Part shown: positions 12,276-23,203 of the stretch, piece by piece | Numbering within the stretch: position 1 is the stretch's first letter | Layout of the letters: every line of letters starts with the position of its first letter | Origin: Cyanophora paradoxa | Lineage: Eukaryota > Glaucocystophyceae > Cyanophorales > Cyanophoraceae | NCBI GenBank assembly: GCA_004431415.1 | Contig: QPMI01000208.1 | Span: 62,001-126,000 of the forward strand | DNA length: 64,000 bases | Direction: 5' to 3' | Notes under the pieces: model-generated | Database searches by the model: none | What the model was told of the DNA's origin: nothing | Seen by the model: the letters and a program-made list of their open reading frames with translations, nothing else | Translations under genes and position numbers: made by a program

Positions 12276-15200
12276 ATGGCCGGCCCGTCCGAGGGCCCCG
12301 GCTCGGCCCCCGTGCCTATCCGAGTGCAATCGGTCGCATTAGCAGTGGTCCTCTCGGCGGATCTCAAGGTTCTCGGCTGCTCTGAGAACTTCGATCGTCG
12401 ACACAGGCAAGCGATCCGCACCCGCGATGCGCCCCGAAGAGGGGCGATCGCTTTATATGTCTTGCCCGTGATTGCGTGTCGGTGATACGCACCGCCCCGA
12501 CCTCGCTGACCGACGTACGCGCAGTGATCTTGGCAAGGGCCCGTCGGTGGCGGAGCTCCTAAGGAAAGGGCTTTCGTCGCTTCTTGCGGATTCGAGTATT
12601 GAGCATCTAGCGGAGACCGTGACCCGCCTTGTGCGTGCCCACGTAGTGATTGATTGGCCACGATTCGCCCTTCTCACCGGCGACCTCCGGTGGGCAGATC
12701 GCAGTCCAAAAGATAAAAGCGATCGGAGCACCACCGCCGGAAGACGAGAAGAACGGATACGATGACCCCCTCGTGCTGGAGGCGGCCAGCCCCGAGGGCG
12801 AGGAGTTCACTGGTTTCGTACAGTATCGCGACGACGAAATCCTTCTAGAGCTCGATCCGACATGGTCTTTGAGCGACAACGATCGGGCATTGAGGAAACG
12901 GAGGTCGGAAAAGCTTAGCTGCCGCACAGCTCGTGATACTGATACAGGCGAGCAGGTCCGGCATCCGCTACGCAGCCGAGATGATGATGGCAACTGCGAG
13001 TGGAAAGAAGCGTACGAGCGGCAGCAGCACGCAGAACGCTGGCACGCCTGTCGCTCGCTCGGTGTCGCCGGTGCTGCAGACACTTAGTGCCGAAGACGAG
13101 GAGTCTCTTCTCTGCGCCCAAGCAGTAGACGCCATTTTTGAACTCACAGGGTGTGTTTTCTGCATATATGCGCGGGGGGACGTGTCAGCACCTGCTGACT
13201 CGCACGAGCAGATACGACAGAGTTTGCGTGTACCGACTGCGTGCGCAGCTTTTCGCGCTTAGCTTAAATGTAGTTCTTCTTCTTTCACTCATGATGTCTC
13301 TCGCAGAGGAGAACTATCATGGCCAGGTGCTGGCGGAGCGCCTCTCCGATCCCTCGACCGTCCCCTCCTACCTCAACCTGTTCTTCCCGGTCCGCGGGGA
13401 GCTCCCTGTTGTCGTTCGCATGTTTTCACCACCTAGCAGGCCGGAGACATCCCCTCCAAGCAGCGAAAGACCTTCGCGCTCCGGCCGCTCCGCATGATCG
13501 TGGACACAGAGGCTCCGCCCTGTCGCATCATGCGCCTCTCCGAAGACGGATCCTCCATTGTAGATGCCCCCCTGAAGCCCTCCTTCCTCCCCCAGTTCGC
13601 TTCCGTCCACCCCTGCCACGCCACCTGTCCGCGCCCTCCCGCCCCGCCCGCCCGCCGGCGAGCTTGCCCTCACGCGCGTCGCCCTGCAGACATGCGGAAC
13701 ATGGGCACCCCCGCCTCGATGTCCGGTACGCCTCCCGCCCTCCATGTTCCCCACGAGGCCGCTCACGCCCGCTCCCCCAGCGACCGTCCTGGCGCCCAAG
13801 CCGGCTGCGATGGTCGGGGAGATATCCGAAGCCACCCGCAAGATGTGAGCGCGGTTGCTCCAGCTCGACCTCGCCCTCGGCCGGCGGCGCTGACTGGGGC
13901 GTCCAGGTGGGGCCTGATCGTGTGCCACCACCGGACGGCGAAGGTGGTGGACTGGCACACGCGCGCCGACTGCATGCTTGTGGCCGACGCCCTCGGCGCC
14001 GCCCTCGAGCGCCTTTACGAGCGCAAGGCCGTCGCCGGCGAGCGCCGCGCCGCCGTGCGCCGCCCCCCCGCCCCTCCCGGCCGGCCCTCCGCCCTCCTGG
14101 ACCCACGCGCCCCGCGCAGGACGTGAATGGGGCGCTGATGCTGCGGGTGGCCACGCCGGCGGCGATGGCGGGCCCGGTGAAGGACTCGCCGCTGCTGGGG
14201 GTGGTGGACGAGAGCGCGGGAGCGGCGGTGGTGCGCAACGGGCGCGTCGTGGAGATGCAGGGGCGGTGCCCGCCGGAGGACTTCATCCTAGACCTGTGCG
14301 ACTGGATGCGCAAGTCGGGCCTCGGCCCGATCTGGCACTCGGACTGCCTCTCCCAGCACATGGAAGCCGGCCGCCGCGTCTCCAATGTCGCCGCCGGCGT
14401 CCTGATGGTCCGCGTCCTCGGCGGCAACCCGGGCCTCAGCGCCGGCGCAGCGGCCGCCGCGCAGCGCGCCGGCTCCCCCTCCAACGACCAGCAGGAGTCC
14501 TACATGATGTGGTTCCGCCCCGAGAAGCGCGCAGAGCGCCTCTGGGCCGGCCAGGCGGGCAGCAACCACGCGGCCGGCGGCGGCACGACGGAGACGCACG
14601 TGAGGAGCGCGGGGCCGGCGGAGGCGGCGGCCGGGGCGTCGAAGGCGCTGTGCACGACGTCGGGCCCGCGGAGCAGCTTCGACCCGCAGTCGGAGATCGT
14701 GACGCTGCACAGCAAGTCCTTCTCGGTGGAGGACTTGGGCGCCGCGCAGGCCGTCTTCCGCATCCTCAACTCCCTCGACGCCGACGTGCGCCCCCGCCCC
14801 CGCCCCCTGCTCGCAGCGCCCCTGCGCCCGCCTCGGCCCCGCCGACCGCCGGCCGGCAGTTCCTCGCCCGCATGGCCTCGTTCCAGCTGGCGCCGGAGCG
14901 GGCCGCGATGCGGGGGATGCCGGGCGGGAAGCGCCCGCTGGCGCTGCCGCCCATCGCGAAGCCGCAGGAGGACCCCGACCTCGACCACCTGCGCCCCGCC
15001 AAGGAGGAGCACGCGACGCTGCTCGAGGCGCACCCCTCGCTCCGCTACTCGAAGACGGCGGCGGTCGGCCTGCTCGAGCTGACGGGCTGCGGGGCCCTCT
15101 CGGAGCGCGTCGACCCGCTGACGTACGCGGAGAAGCTGGCGGAGCTCTTCGCGGTGCTCGACGCCGTCGCCGCCCAGCACGGCGTCGAGCGCATCAAGGT

Positions 15201-16243
15201 CTCCGGCGAGGTCTACGTCATGGGCGCCGGCACCGCCGCCGCCAACCCCGGCGACAAGCCGCCCTCGGCCGCCGCCGCCGCCTCCTCGGCCGTGCGCTGC
15301 GCGCTGGCGATGCGCGAGGCGATCGCGCAGCGGCCGCCGCTCTTCGGCGTCAAGGTCGGCCTGCGCGCCGGCGTGCACGTCGGGCCCCTCGCCCTCGGGC
15401 CCGTCGCCGGCGGGGAGCGGCCCCAGGTGGAGGCCTACGGCCCCGCCCTCCGCACCGCCCTCGAGCTCCTCTCCTCCTCCGCCTCGTCGCGCGTCCACGT
15501 CAGCCAGGTCCGCCCCGCCCCGGCTCCAGCCCCCCGCCCCGCCGCTTCCTTTTGCCGCCTCCCAATTCCTTTTCGCGCAGGTCGTCAAGGACCAGCTGCC
15601 GGCGGCGGAGTTCGCGCTGGAGCCGGCGGGGGCGGGGGCGCCGCAGGAGGGCGCGTCGGGCGCGTCGGGCCCCGGCGCCCTCAACTCGCTCATGCGCTTC
15701 TTCGGCGTGGAGGACTCGGACGACGAGTCGCGCGCGGCGGCGGCGGCGGCTGCGGCCGGCGGGGAGGCGGCGCCCGGCCCCAACGCGTACGCGACGTCGG
15801 CGCTGATGAACCAGCCGGCGGCGGCGGCGCGGGGCAGCGCGCCGGCCCCCGCCACGTACTACGTCGAGTGCCTCGCCGGGGCCGGCGCGTGCATCGAGGC
15901 GCGGCGCGGCAGCGTCGCCTCCTCCTCGGGGGGCGCCGGGGGCCTCCTCAACAGCCTCTCGGCGGACGAGGAGGAGGGCCCGGGGGGGCTCGGCAGCCTC
16001 GACTCGCACAAGCTCTCGCCCCCCTCGTCCCTCTCCCAGCTCCCCGCCCCGCCCGGCACCCTGCGCCCCATCCCCGCCACGCCCGCCGGCGCGCCGGGGC
16101 AGGCGGCTGGGGCCGTGCACCCGACGGCGGCGACGCGGGCGCTCGTGGGGCACCACCTCTCGGAGCACCATCCGACGCCCTCGGGCCCCATCCCCGCGCG
16201 CCGCAAGATCCCCTCCGCCACGTCCCTCGGCCCCGCCTCCTGA
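12276..16243 (+). CDS. Phytochrome (PAS-GAF-PHY) with degenerate class III nucleotide-cyclase C-terminus
   Basis: Red/far-red-type bilin photoreceptor, probably soluble. The N-terminal PAS is in exons from 12276 (VVLSADLKVLGCSENF) and about 12,710-12,880 (FTGFVQYRDDEILLELDP). The GAF domain follows: ELTGYDRVCVYRL, then FFPAGDIPSKQRKTF (the DIP motif) after splicing out 13394-13439, then SVHPCHATYMRNMGTPASMS after splicing at about 13,632-13,689, which carries the bilin-attaching Cys-His pair of plant/cyanobacterial phytochromes, and WGLIVCHHRTAKV. The PHY domain (about 14,120-14,780) shows MMWFRPEKRAERLWAG and the GPRSSF version of the PRxSF tongue motif. A C-terminal class III cyclase fold (about 15,040-15,620) has both metal-binding Asp positions as Glu (LLELTGCG, KVSGEVYVMG) and lacks the Asn/Arg catalytic pair, so activity is doubtful. 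A disordered Ser/Pro/Ala tail ends at TGA 16241. Some N-terminal splice sites near 12,450 and 12,900 are not resolved. Confidence 0.85.
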
Positions 16244-16934
16244 CAGCCCCGCCCCGCCCTCGTCCCCCGCTCCCACCCCACCGGCCCCCCTGCTCCAGCC
16301 GGCTGTATTCCTATTCACTCCCCACGCATTCCCCCGGCCGCTTAGTTGCCAGATGCATTTTTCGCGCAAGAAGGGACGCTCGCCCGCCCCAGGTATTGAT
16401 TCGTAGCGCCACTGCCGCCTAGTTTGAGCAGCTGATCGGTCCCGCTTCCCTCTTGCTCCTCGCTTTTCGGCGACCGTTTCTCGGCGCCAACGAGACGACA
16501 CGCGACGCATGAGATGTCTCCAAGTGAATTGTAAAGAAGTATTCGTTGATGACCAAGCGCGGCGCCTGCGAGCCGGGGTGCCACGGTGGGTCCGGGGCAA
16601 GCACACGGGCGGGTCACGCATACAGACAACCGTTGAACCCTGAACTTCGGAAATTGTTTTTAAGAATCGCAACGCCCTAATCATGAGGGCTGTGAGGGCC
16701 GCACCTAGGCCATGGGATCGGTTCTCGGTCTCCGAGGCTCGGTCTCGGTTTCGATTTCGATTTAATTACAAAATGTTCGATTTCGATTTGCCCACTCAGC
16801 TGCAGTTGAGCCCGGGCGTAGATTCACGTGAACTGCTAGTCAGACCGCTAGCTGACGTCGCGTGTCGCGCCAAAATGCAGGGTTATACACGCATGTACAC
16901 GTTTACACTCAAATACAGGCCCGGGGCGGGAGGC
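16244..16934. other. Convergent 3' flanks of phytochrome and D-Ala-D-Ala ligase genes
   Basis: Both neighbouring genes end here. TGTAAA lies at 16530-16535 on the plus strand (phytochrome side), and its complement at 16902-16907 gives TGTAAA on the minus strand, about 28 nt beyond the ligase stop. A run of TTTCGATTTCGATTT-like repeats is at 16747-16790. No gene seen. Confidence 0.4.
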
Positions 16935-19034
16935 TCAGAGCTCGGGGACGGTGGGCTGGATGGCCGCCTGCGGGGGGGCGCCGGCCCCGAGGTGAGGGGC
17001 GAGGGGGGAGGGGGGCGGGGCGGGGCGGGGGCGCCGACCTTCGCGTCAGCGTGCTTCTTGATGGCGAGGTCGATGCAGCGCTGCAGGAGGCCGTCGTACC
17101 CCAGGCCGGCCGCCTGCGCCCCGTCGCCGCGGGGCTCAGCGCGCGCGACGCCGGTGGGGGGAGGGAGGGGGGGCGAGGGGCGGGCCTTGGCAGACTGGGG
17201 CATGAGGGAGGTGGGGGTCAGGCCGGGCAGCGTGTTGATCTCGAGCGCGTGCGGCACGCCGTTCACGTCGAGCTGCGCCCCCGCCCCCGCCGCCGGGTCG
17301 GGTCGGGTCGGGAAGGGGCGGGGCGCGGGGCGCGGGGGCGGGCGCCTTGACGTCGGTGCGGGAGTAGGTCTTGCAGCCGAGGGCGACGTGGAACGCGATC
17401 GCGATCTCGTGCAGCTCGTCCCGCAGGCTCTGCGCGCGCGCAGCGCTGAGCGCCCCCGCCGCCTCGCCGCCCCGGGGAGCCCAGGGCGCGCACCTCGGGG
17501 ATGTCGGCGGGGCAGACCTCCTCGACCGCCCCCGCCGTGTACTTGGCCACGTAGTCGAACCACTCGCCCTCCCTGCCCAGCGCGCCCCTCGGCGGGGGCG
17601 GGCGGGCGGGCGGGCGGGCGGGCGGGGCGGGCGGGGCGTACGCCTTGGTCTTGATCTCGACGATGGGGAAGCCGCGGGGGACGCCGTTCTCGTCCTCGAC
17701 GACGGGGACGGTGAACTCGCGCCCGGGCAGGTACTTCTCGAGGAGCACGTACTCCTCCCCCCCGTTCAGGTAGCCCAGGGCCTGCGGGGGCCCCCCGCGT
17801 GGGCGGCCCCGCGGCCCCCAGCGGGGCGGGGCCGGCGGGGGGCACCTTCTCGAGGAGGACCTGCTCGTTCTTGCACGGCTCGACCCCCACGCTCGAGCCG
17901 CTCTTCGCGAGCTTGAGCATGAGGGGGTACCCCAGCGCCGCCCCCGCCTGCCGAGCGTGCGAGGCTCGAGGGTCGACCCCGGGGCGCTGGGGCAGGCGGG
18001 AGGGAGGGGGCGGGGGACCTTCTTGAGGTCGTCGGGGGTGGTGGAGCCGGCGCGGAGGGTGAAGTCCTGCGCCACGCGCACCCCCGAGGCCTGCCCCCGT
18101 CCCGCCTCGCACCCACGCCGCGCGGCCTCGCGGGGGCGGCGCGGGGGAGCGGACCTGGGCGACGCGCTTGGCGAGGCCCTTGTCCATGCCGACGGCCGAG
18201 CCGGCGACCCCCGAGCCCTGGTACGGGATGTCCAGCAGGTCGAGCGCCCCCTGCCCGCCCCGCCCCGCCCCGCTCACATCCCGCGCAGCTCAGCGAGCAC
18301 GGGGGGGGGGCGCGCCTGGAGGCGCCCGTCCTCGCCGTCGGCGCCGTGCATGGCGATGAAGGCGCAGTCGGGGCTCCACTTCTTGATCGCCACCAGGCAC
18401 GCCGCGTAGTCCTCGCCCTTCCCCAGCACGTTCCCGTCTGCCGCGCCCCGCCCCTGAGCCGCGGGGAGGCGGGCTGGCGGGCCCGGGTGCCGCACCCGCA
18501 TCCTCCCACGCCGAGGTCCCGTCGGCGTTCAGCTGGAAGCGCTGCGCGACGTGGCCCATCTCCTTCAGCGTCTTCATCACGCCCGTGCCCGTGCGCATCG
18601 ACACCTCCCACTCCAGCGTCCGGCCGCCCATAATCACGGCGACCTTCTTGGGGTCTGCAAGAACCCGGCGCATGAGGCAGGCAACCGCGCAATTCCGAAA
18701 CCGGCAGAAATACGCGGACCGGCGACCTTCGCCTCGACAACAACGCGGGCAACGCCGGCCTGCTTGGCGGGCCGGGCAGCCTTGGCGACACTGAAACGAC
18801 GGGTGGTGAACTGAGAAGCGGGCGCAGCCTCGCCCTGGAAGAAAGTAGAAGACGAGCTAGCTGCGGCCAAACGCTGGCGCTGGAGCGGGGAGGCCGAACT
18901 GCGCTGCGCCGCCGCGAACTGAGCCGGCCTCACCTTCGAGCCTGCGCGCGGAATCGGGGATCGGCGAGGAGATTACATGGGATCGCGGGCAAGCCCTCAC
19001 CGGTGACGGCGACGTTGAGCGCGAAGGCGTCCAT
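16935..19034 (-). CDS. ddl: D-alanine-D-alanine ligase, predicted muroplast-targeted
   Basis: ATP-grasp enzyme joining two D-Ala for peptidoglycan precursors. ATG at 19034; exon 1 encodes MDAFALNVAVT, then a leader rich in Ala/Ser/Arg with few acids and repeated Phe (RPAQFAAAQ..., SSSTFFQGE, FTTRRFSVAK). A Phe near the N-terminus is typical of glaucophyte muroplast transit peptides. Mature motifs in order: VAVIMGGRTLEWEVSM (N-lobe), AMHGADGEDGRLQ (D-Ala site), IPYQGSGVAGSAVGMDK, LMLKLAKSGSSVGVEP, YVLLEKYLPGREFTVPVVED, WFDYVAKYTAG, GCKTYSRTDVK, and HALEINTLPGLTPTSLMPQ (ATP/Mg-binding). About ten short introns with GT donors and CTGAC branch points separate these blocks; the last exon ends IQPTVPEL. 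All diagnostic residues appear intact. It fits a plastid that keeps a peptidoglycan wall. It shares a 66-bp divergent promoter with the methyltransferase. Confidence 0.92.
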
Positions 19035-19100
19035 GTTCAGCTGGCCTAGATGCGAGCCGCTGATCGTAGGGGGGTAGAGGCTGTTACGGGTTGAGGTGCG
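19035..19100. promoter_or_regulatory. 66-bp divergent start-to-start region
   Basis: Only 66 bases separate the ATG of the ligase (19034, minus) from the proposed ATG of the methyltransferase (19101, plus). Both 5' UTRs and any shared promoter must lie here or overlap the other gene. No TATA box is visible. The spacing depends on the proposed methyltransferase start being right. Confidence 0.45.
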
Positions 19101-19998
19101 ATGGCATGCACATCTTCCGAGGTCTTCACACGGGAAGCGCGTAGCGGCTACGAGGCGAAGCCGCACATCAAGACAATGGCAGGCGCGTAGAGCTCGGCCT
19201 GGCGCGTTCGCCCTCCGCCGAGCGCCTCGCAGCGAGAGCGGCGGGAGCGATCGTTGCCTCTTGTGTGCTAGATCACGCGACGCGCGTGCTCAGCGTTGGT
19301 TCAGGTGCTGCGCGTTCCTCGCGTGCTTGTCCGCGCGTCAGGCCCCGCAGGCCCTGGACTACTCGAGGAGCACCTGTCGCCGCATGTCAAGTCAATTACA
19401 GGTGAAGCTCCCCATCAACTGGCTGCTGTTCTCCATCTAAGTTGATGTCGCCTGCAGGCGTCGATCCGTCGCTGGAGATGTGCGAGCGCTTCAAGGAGCG
19501 CCTTCCAGGCGCAGAATGCTTTGCCATGGAGCTGAAGGGCGAGGACGATGCCGCGCGCGTCGGCGGGCCATTCGACCTCGCCGTCGTTCATGCGTGCGCC
19601 GTTATCGGCAGTCGCCGAGTTGACTGTGACGGCGGTGCGCGATATCGATCAGGGGCGGGCCTGCAGGACCATGCACCACGTCAACAAGCCCGCGGTGGAG
19701 CCTATGCTTCGCGGCATCTTTGCGGCCTTGCGGCCTGGAGGCTCCATTGCAATTTCTGATCTCCTCTTGAGCGAGGAGTGCGTGCCGCCTTCAGGACACG
19801 TATACGTAAGCTGAAAGCCACATATGCATCAGGTCTGCCCTCTTCCACTCGAATTTGACGACGGTCTCCTTCCCCGGGGGCTTCTCTCTCGGCACAATCC
19901 GCGGCATGCTGGAGAGCGCGGGTTTCACGGACGTGCGGGCGGGCCAGGCTTGGCGCGCCGCCCCAGCGCTAGCTCTGTCCCTCCGGTCCCTATACTAG
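19101..19998 (+). CDS. SAM-dependent methyltransferase (class I fold)
   Basis: Small methyltransferase of about 200-230 residues. Following splice phase from ATG 19101 (MACTSSEVFTREARSGYEAK) gives motif I TRVLSVGSGPAGPG (SAM-binding), then GVDPSLEMCERFKERLPGAE (acidic loop after beta 2), PFDLAVVHA (motif II/post-I region), the paired MHHVNKPAVEPMLRGIF and LRPGGSIAISDLLLSE (post-II), and a last exon with GGFSLGTIRGMLESAGFTDVR. Introns are about 55-90 nt; one near 19,180-19,230 would be GC-AG. Stop TAG 19996-19998. The substrate cannot be told: the layout matches the broad ubiE/sterol/arsenite-like group, but no substrate-specific motif is evident. The first exon is the least certain part. Transcribed divergently from the ligase gene. 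Confidence 0.72.
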
Positions 19999-20528
19999 TC
20001 TAATCCAGCACATGTACATGCATGCGCAGGTCGGTGGAGCGGGAGATCGAGGGCCGCGGCGCAGTGGAGTTCCCCTTTCTCCTCGCCACGGCCTGCAGGC
20101 CAAAAGCCAGCGCCCCGCCCGAGGCGTAGGAACCCGGCCTCTCGCTTGAAATGTGGAAATCGATAGCAGGCGGCGTGTGGCGGCGGCGTCCGCGGCACGA
20201 TAGCCATCACATGCGCAGACCCACAGGCCAGGCCGCAGCGGGAGAGCGGCGCCGCTTGCGCATGCGGCGGTTGACGTCGGGGCCGGGGGCTTGCAATTAA
20301 ATATTGGGCCGGGGGCCGGGTACCGGCCGCGCATGCATATGCGCAGCTGAGCAGTGCATGACCGAGTTCGAGCTGCGAGAGCATTGAAGGTCGGCTGCGG
20401 CACTGCAGCTAGCGCTGCAGCTGAGCTCTGCAGCCTCTGCTGATGCACTGCAACGCAGCCTCCGCAGTGCCTCAGCGCCCCGAGCGATTTCACACGAGTC
20501 ACGGTCGAGCCGAGCTCGAGCATCGGCC
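19999..20528. other. Intergenic spacer, no gene seen
   Basis: GC-rich spacer between the methyltransferase and glycosyltransferase genes. It contains short palindromes (GCATGCATATGC near 20,330, CTGCAG clusters near 20,400-20,440). Open frames here lack splice logic and any recognisable motif. Confidence 0.4.
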
Positions 20529-22115
20529 ATGAGGATCCTAGTGCTATGCTGCGGCAGTCGGTGCGCTGCCTGCTGGTACCGGCCGCGGTGCTGTGCTGTG
20601 GAAGTAGCTATAGGGAGTCCGACGCTGACGGTCGGGCGGTGCGCAGCGGGGACGTGCAGCCGTTCGTTGCGCTGGGCCTCGCGCTGAAGCGCCGTGGGAA
20701 CGACGTCATGCTGGTGCGCTCGTTTTCTCCCACGCATTCGCACGTACACGTACAAAGGACCGGCCGCGGATCGAGCAGGCGGCGCACCCCCCGTACAAGG
20801 ATCTGGTCGTCAAGAACGGCCTACAGTTCGCGGATATCGGCACCGGAGGCGAGACGGCCCTCGCGGAGTGGCCAGAGGGGCACGCCCTGCAGGTCGCCGC
20901 GAGCCGGCGCCCACGCCCTGCCCCGCGCCCAGTGCCGGTGGAGCTGAGTCGAGCCTGCACTGCTTAGCACGCAGGAGCTTTGAAAATGGCGGCTGCGAGC
21001 AAGGCGTTCCTGTGGCGCCTCCTACGGGAGTGGTTCGAGGGCGCCCTCACCGCCGCCCGCTCCTTCCTGCCCGAGCACATTGTCCTCACGACGTTCGTGC
21101 GCTCGGCCGCTGTATGCGACTGAGGCGCACCCGCCGACTCCCACCTCAGCCCGCCTGGTTCGGCCCTAGCGTATGCGAGGCGGTCAAGGTGCGGGACTGC
21201 CCCCCCGCCTGACGGCCTCGGATCGACTCCGCACAGGCCCCTTTCTGCGCCGTCCACCTGCTGCCCCTGTGCGAGACCAGCGAGTTCGCCCCCCCCCTCG
21301 GCTTCGGCGACGCGCAGTGCTGGTTCGGCTTCATGGCCCTTATGTCTGTACCCCCGCCCCGCCTCCCCCCTCCCCCTGCCCCCCTTCCCCCTTCCGCCCC
21401 TCCCTCGTGTCCGACCCGTGTCGCGGGGCTGCACAGGAAGTGGCGCGTCATGACTTCGATGGCGTGGTCGTGCGCTTCTACCCCTCCCCTTCTCCCCTCC
21501 CCTCCCGTACCCCGCCACGCTCGCGCTCCCGCGTGGCTTACTGCAACCTCATTTGTTCCCAGCTTAATTTACCGCGACATCATCAACGAGCTCCGCGTCA
21601 AGGCGCGCGGCAGAGGCGGCACCCTCCCTTGCCTCGAGCTCTGGGCATCGTAACCGCGTAGCCGCGTACCCGTGCAGGCCGGACTGCAGAGGACGCACTC
21701 GAGCCCCGCCCACATCTACCGCGAGCGGCACATCCCCACCATTCACATGTCTGCTCTCTTGCCTTCCCGCCCGAAGCGCCGCGGACGCCGGGGCGAGACG
21801 CCGAGGCGGGCGCGTGTGGGGTGTTGGGCAGGTACAGCCACGAGCTGGTGCGGAGGCCGCACGACTGGCGGGCCTTCGAGCACGTCGTCGGCGCCGCCTT
21901 CCTGCCCGAGAAGGACTTCGTACCCCCGCCCGCCCTCTCCCCCCTCGAGGAGGTGCGCGCACCGTGCCTCCCCCGCCCCCAGCTCGCTTCCCTCCCCCCC
22001 CTCCCCCCTCCGACTCGTCCGGCCAGTTCCTGAAGGCGGGGGAGCCGCCCGTGTACGTCGGCTTCGGGTCTATGCTGGGGACGCTGACGGAGGAGCGGGC
22101 GGGGCGGCTGCTGCG

Positions 22116-22150
<35 letters not shown>

Positions 22151-22822
22151 ACGGCATCCGGTGCCCCCGCGCCCCCGCTGCCTCCCCGCCGGGCTCCCGC
22201 AGAGCTGAGCGGCGCACGCCTCCTCGCCCCGCAGGTCGGTCCTGCACGTGGCGTCGACGGGGCGGCCGGCGGAGCTGCCGGAGGGCACCCCCGCCCTCCC
22301 GGCGGGCGTGCTGGTGCTGCGCGAGGCGTGCCCCCACTCCTGGCTCTTCCCCCGCTGCTCCCTCGTCGTCACCCACGGCGGTGCCGCCGCCGGGGCGCGC
22401 CTCGGGAGGCCAGCTTGACGTGCCCGGCAGGGGCGGGGACGACGCACGCGGCGCTGGCGGCGGGCAAGCCGCTCGTCGTCATCCCCAACGACTACACCGC
22501 CACCGACCAGGTGCCCCGCCCCCGCCCCCGGGCCGCTACGGGGAGCCGCGGCGGGGCCTCACGGGCGGGGCAGCCCTTCTGGGCGGGGTGCGTGGAGCGG
22601 GCGGGGGCGGGGGTGAGCCCGTGCGGGTTCAGGGGCCTCGGGGAGCGGGGGCAGCCGCTGGAGCGGGCCGTGCGGCGGCTGCTCGCCGAGGCGGGGCGCC
22701 CCGCCTGGGAGCGCGCCAAGGGCGCCGCCCAGGGGATCCACGGCGAGGGCGACGGGGCGGAGCGCGCGGCGGACCTCATCCTCGGCTACGCCGCCGAGGT
22801 CGCCGCTCGCGCCCACACCTGA
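20529..22822 (+). CDS. Sterol 3-beta-glucosyltransferase-like GT1/GT28 glycosyltransferase
   Basis: Probably transfers a sugar from a UDP-sugar to a sterol or similar lipid. Exon 1 from ATG 20529 joins to the next to give MRILVLCCGSRGDVQPFVAL, the N-terminal GSRGDVQP signature of this family, followed by LGLALKRRGNDVML. Later exons encode AAHPPYKDLVVKNGLQFADIG, KAFLWRLLREWFEGALTAAR, PVYVGFGSMLGTLTEER, and the C-terminal donor site VVTHGG joined to AGTTHAALAAGKPLVVIP (the HGGAGTT motif), then DQPFWAGCVERAGAG. The end is ..AARAHT, TGA 22820-22822. Both Rossmann-like lobes are present. At least ten short introns; several junctions in the middle (21,120-21,820) are provisional. No N-terminal PH or GRAM domain is seen, unlike fungal Atg26, so it resembles the shorter plant/bacterial form. 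Confidence 0.8.
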
Positions 22823-23203
22823 CCATCATCCTTGATCCTCCGCCCGCTGCCCTCCTCGAGCTCCGGCCGCGTGCTTGTACAGAACTGCCGCAGCCCGGCA
22901 GTGCCCCACTGGCCCATAGACTCCCAGAAACGGGACCCTCCGAGCCTCTCTAGACGTAGGTCTCTCTCAGTGTCTAGATAGCCCCTTTTCTCATTTGCTC
23001 TTTCTCCGATTGATTGCGCCATCAGATCATGAGATGTCGATTCAACCATTTACGATTATGAAATCGCGGATGAGATGGGGGGCATAGAGGAGAATCTACA
23101 TTGGAGGCTGCATAGCGAGAAACTAGGCGACTAGAAGGCCCCCCAAAAGAGGAGAAAAAGCATAAAGAACTGCGGGAATCGCGCCCCCGAGCCCCGGCCG
23201 GGG
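22823..23203. other. Convergent 3' flanks, no gene seen
   Basis: Spacer between the glycosyltransferase (plus) and RING gene (minus) ends. AT content rises to about half near 22,950-23,170, unlike the flanking exons, as expected for 3' UTRs. Confidence 0.4.
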
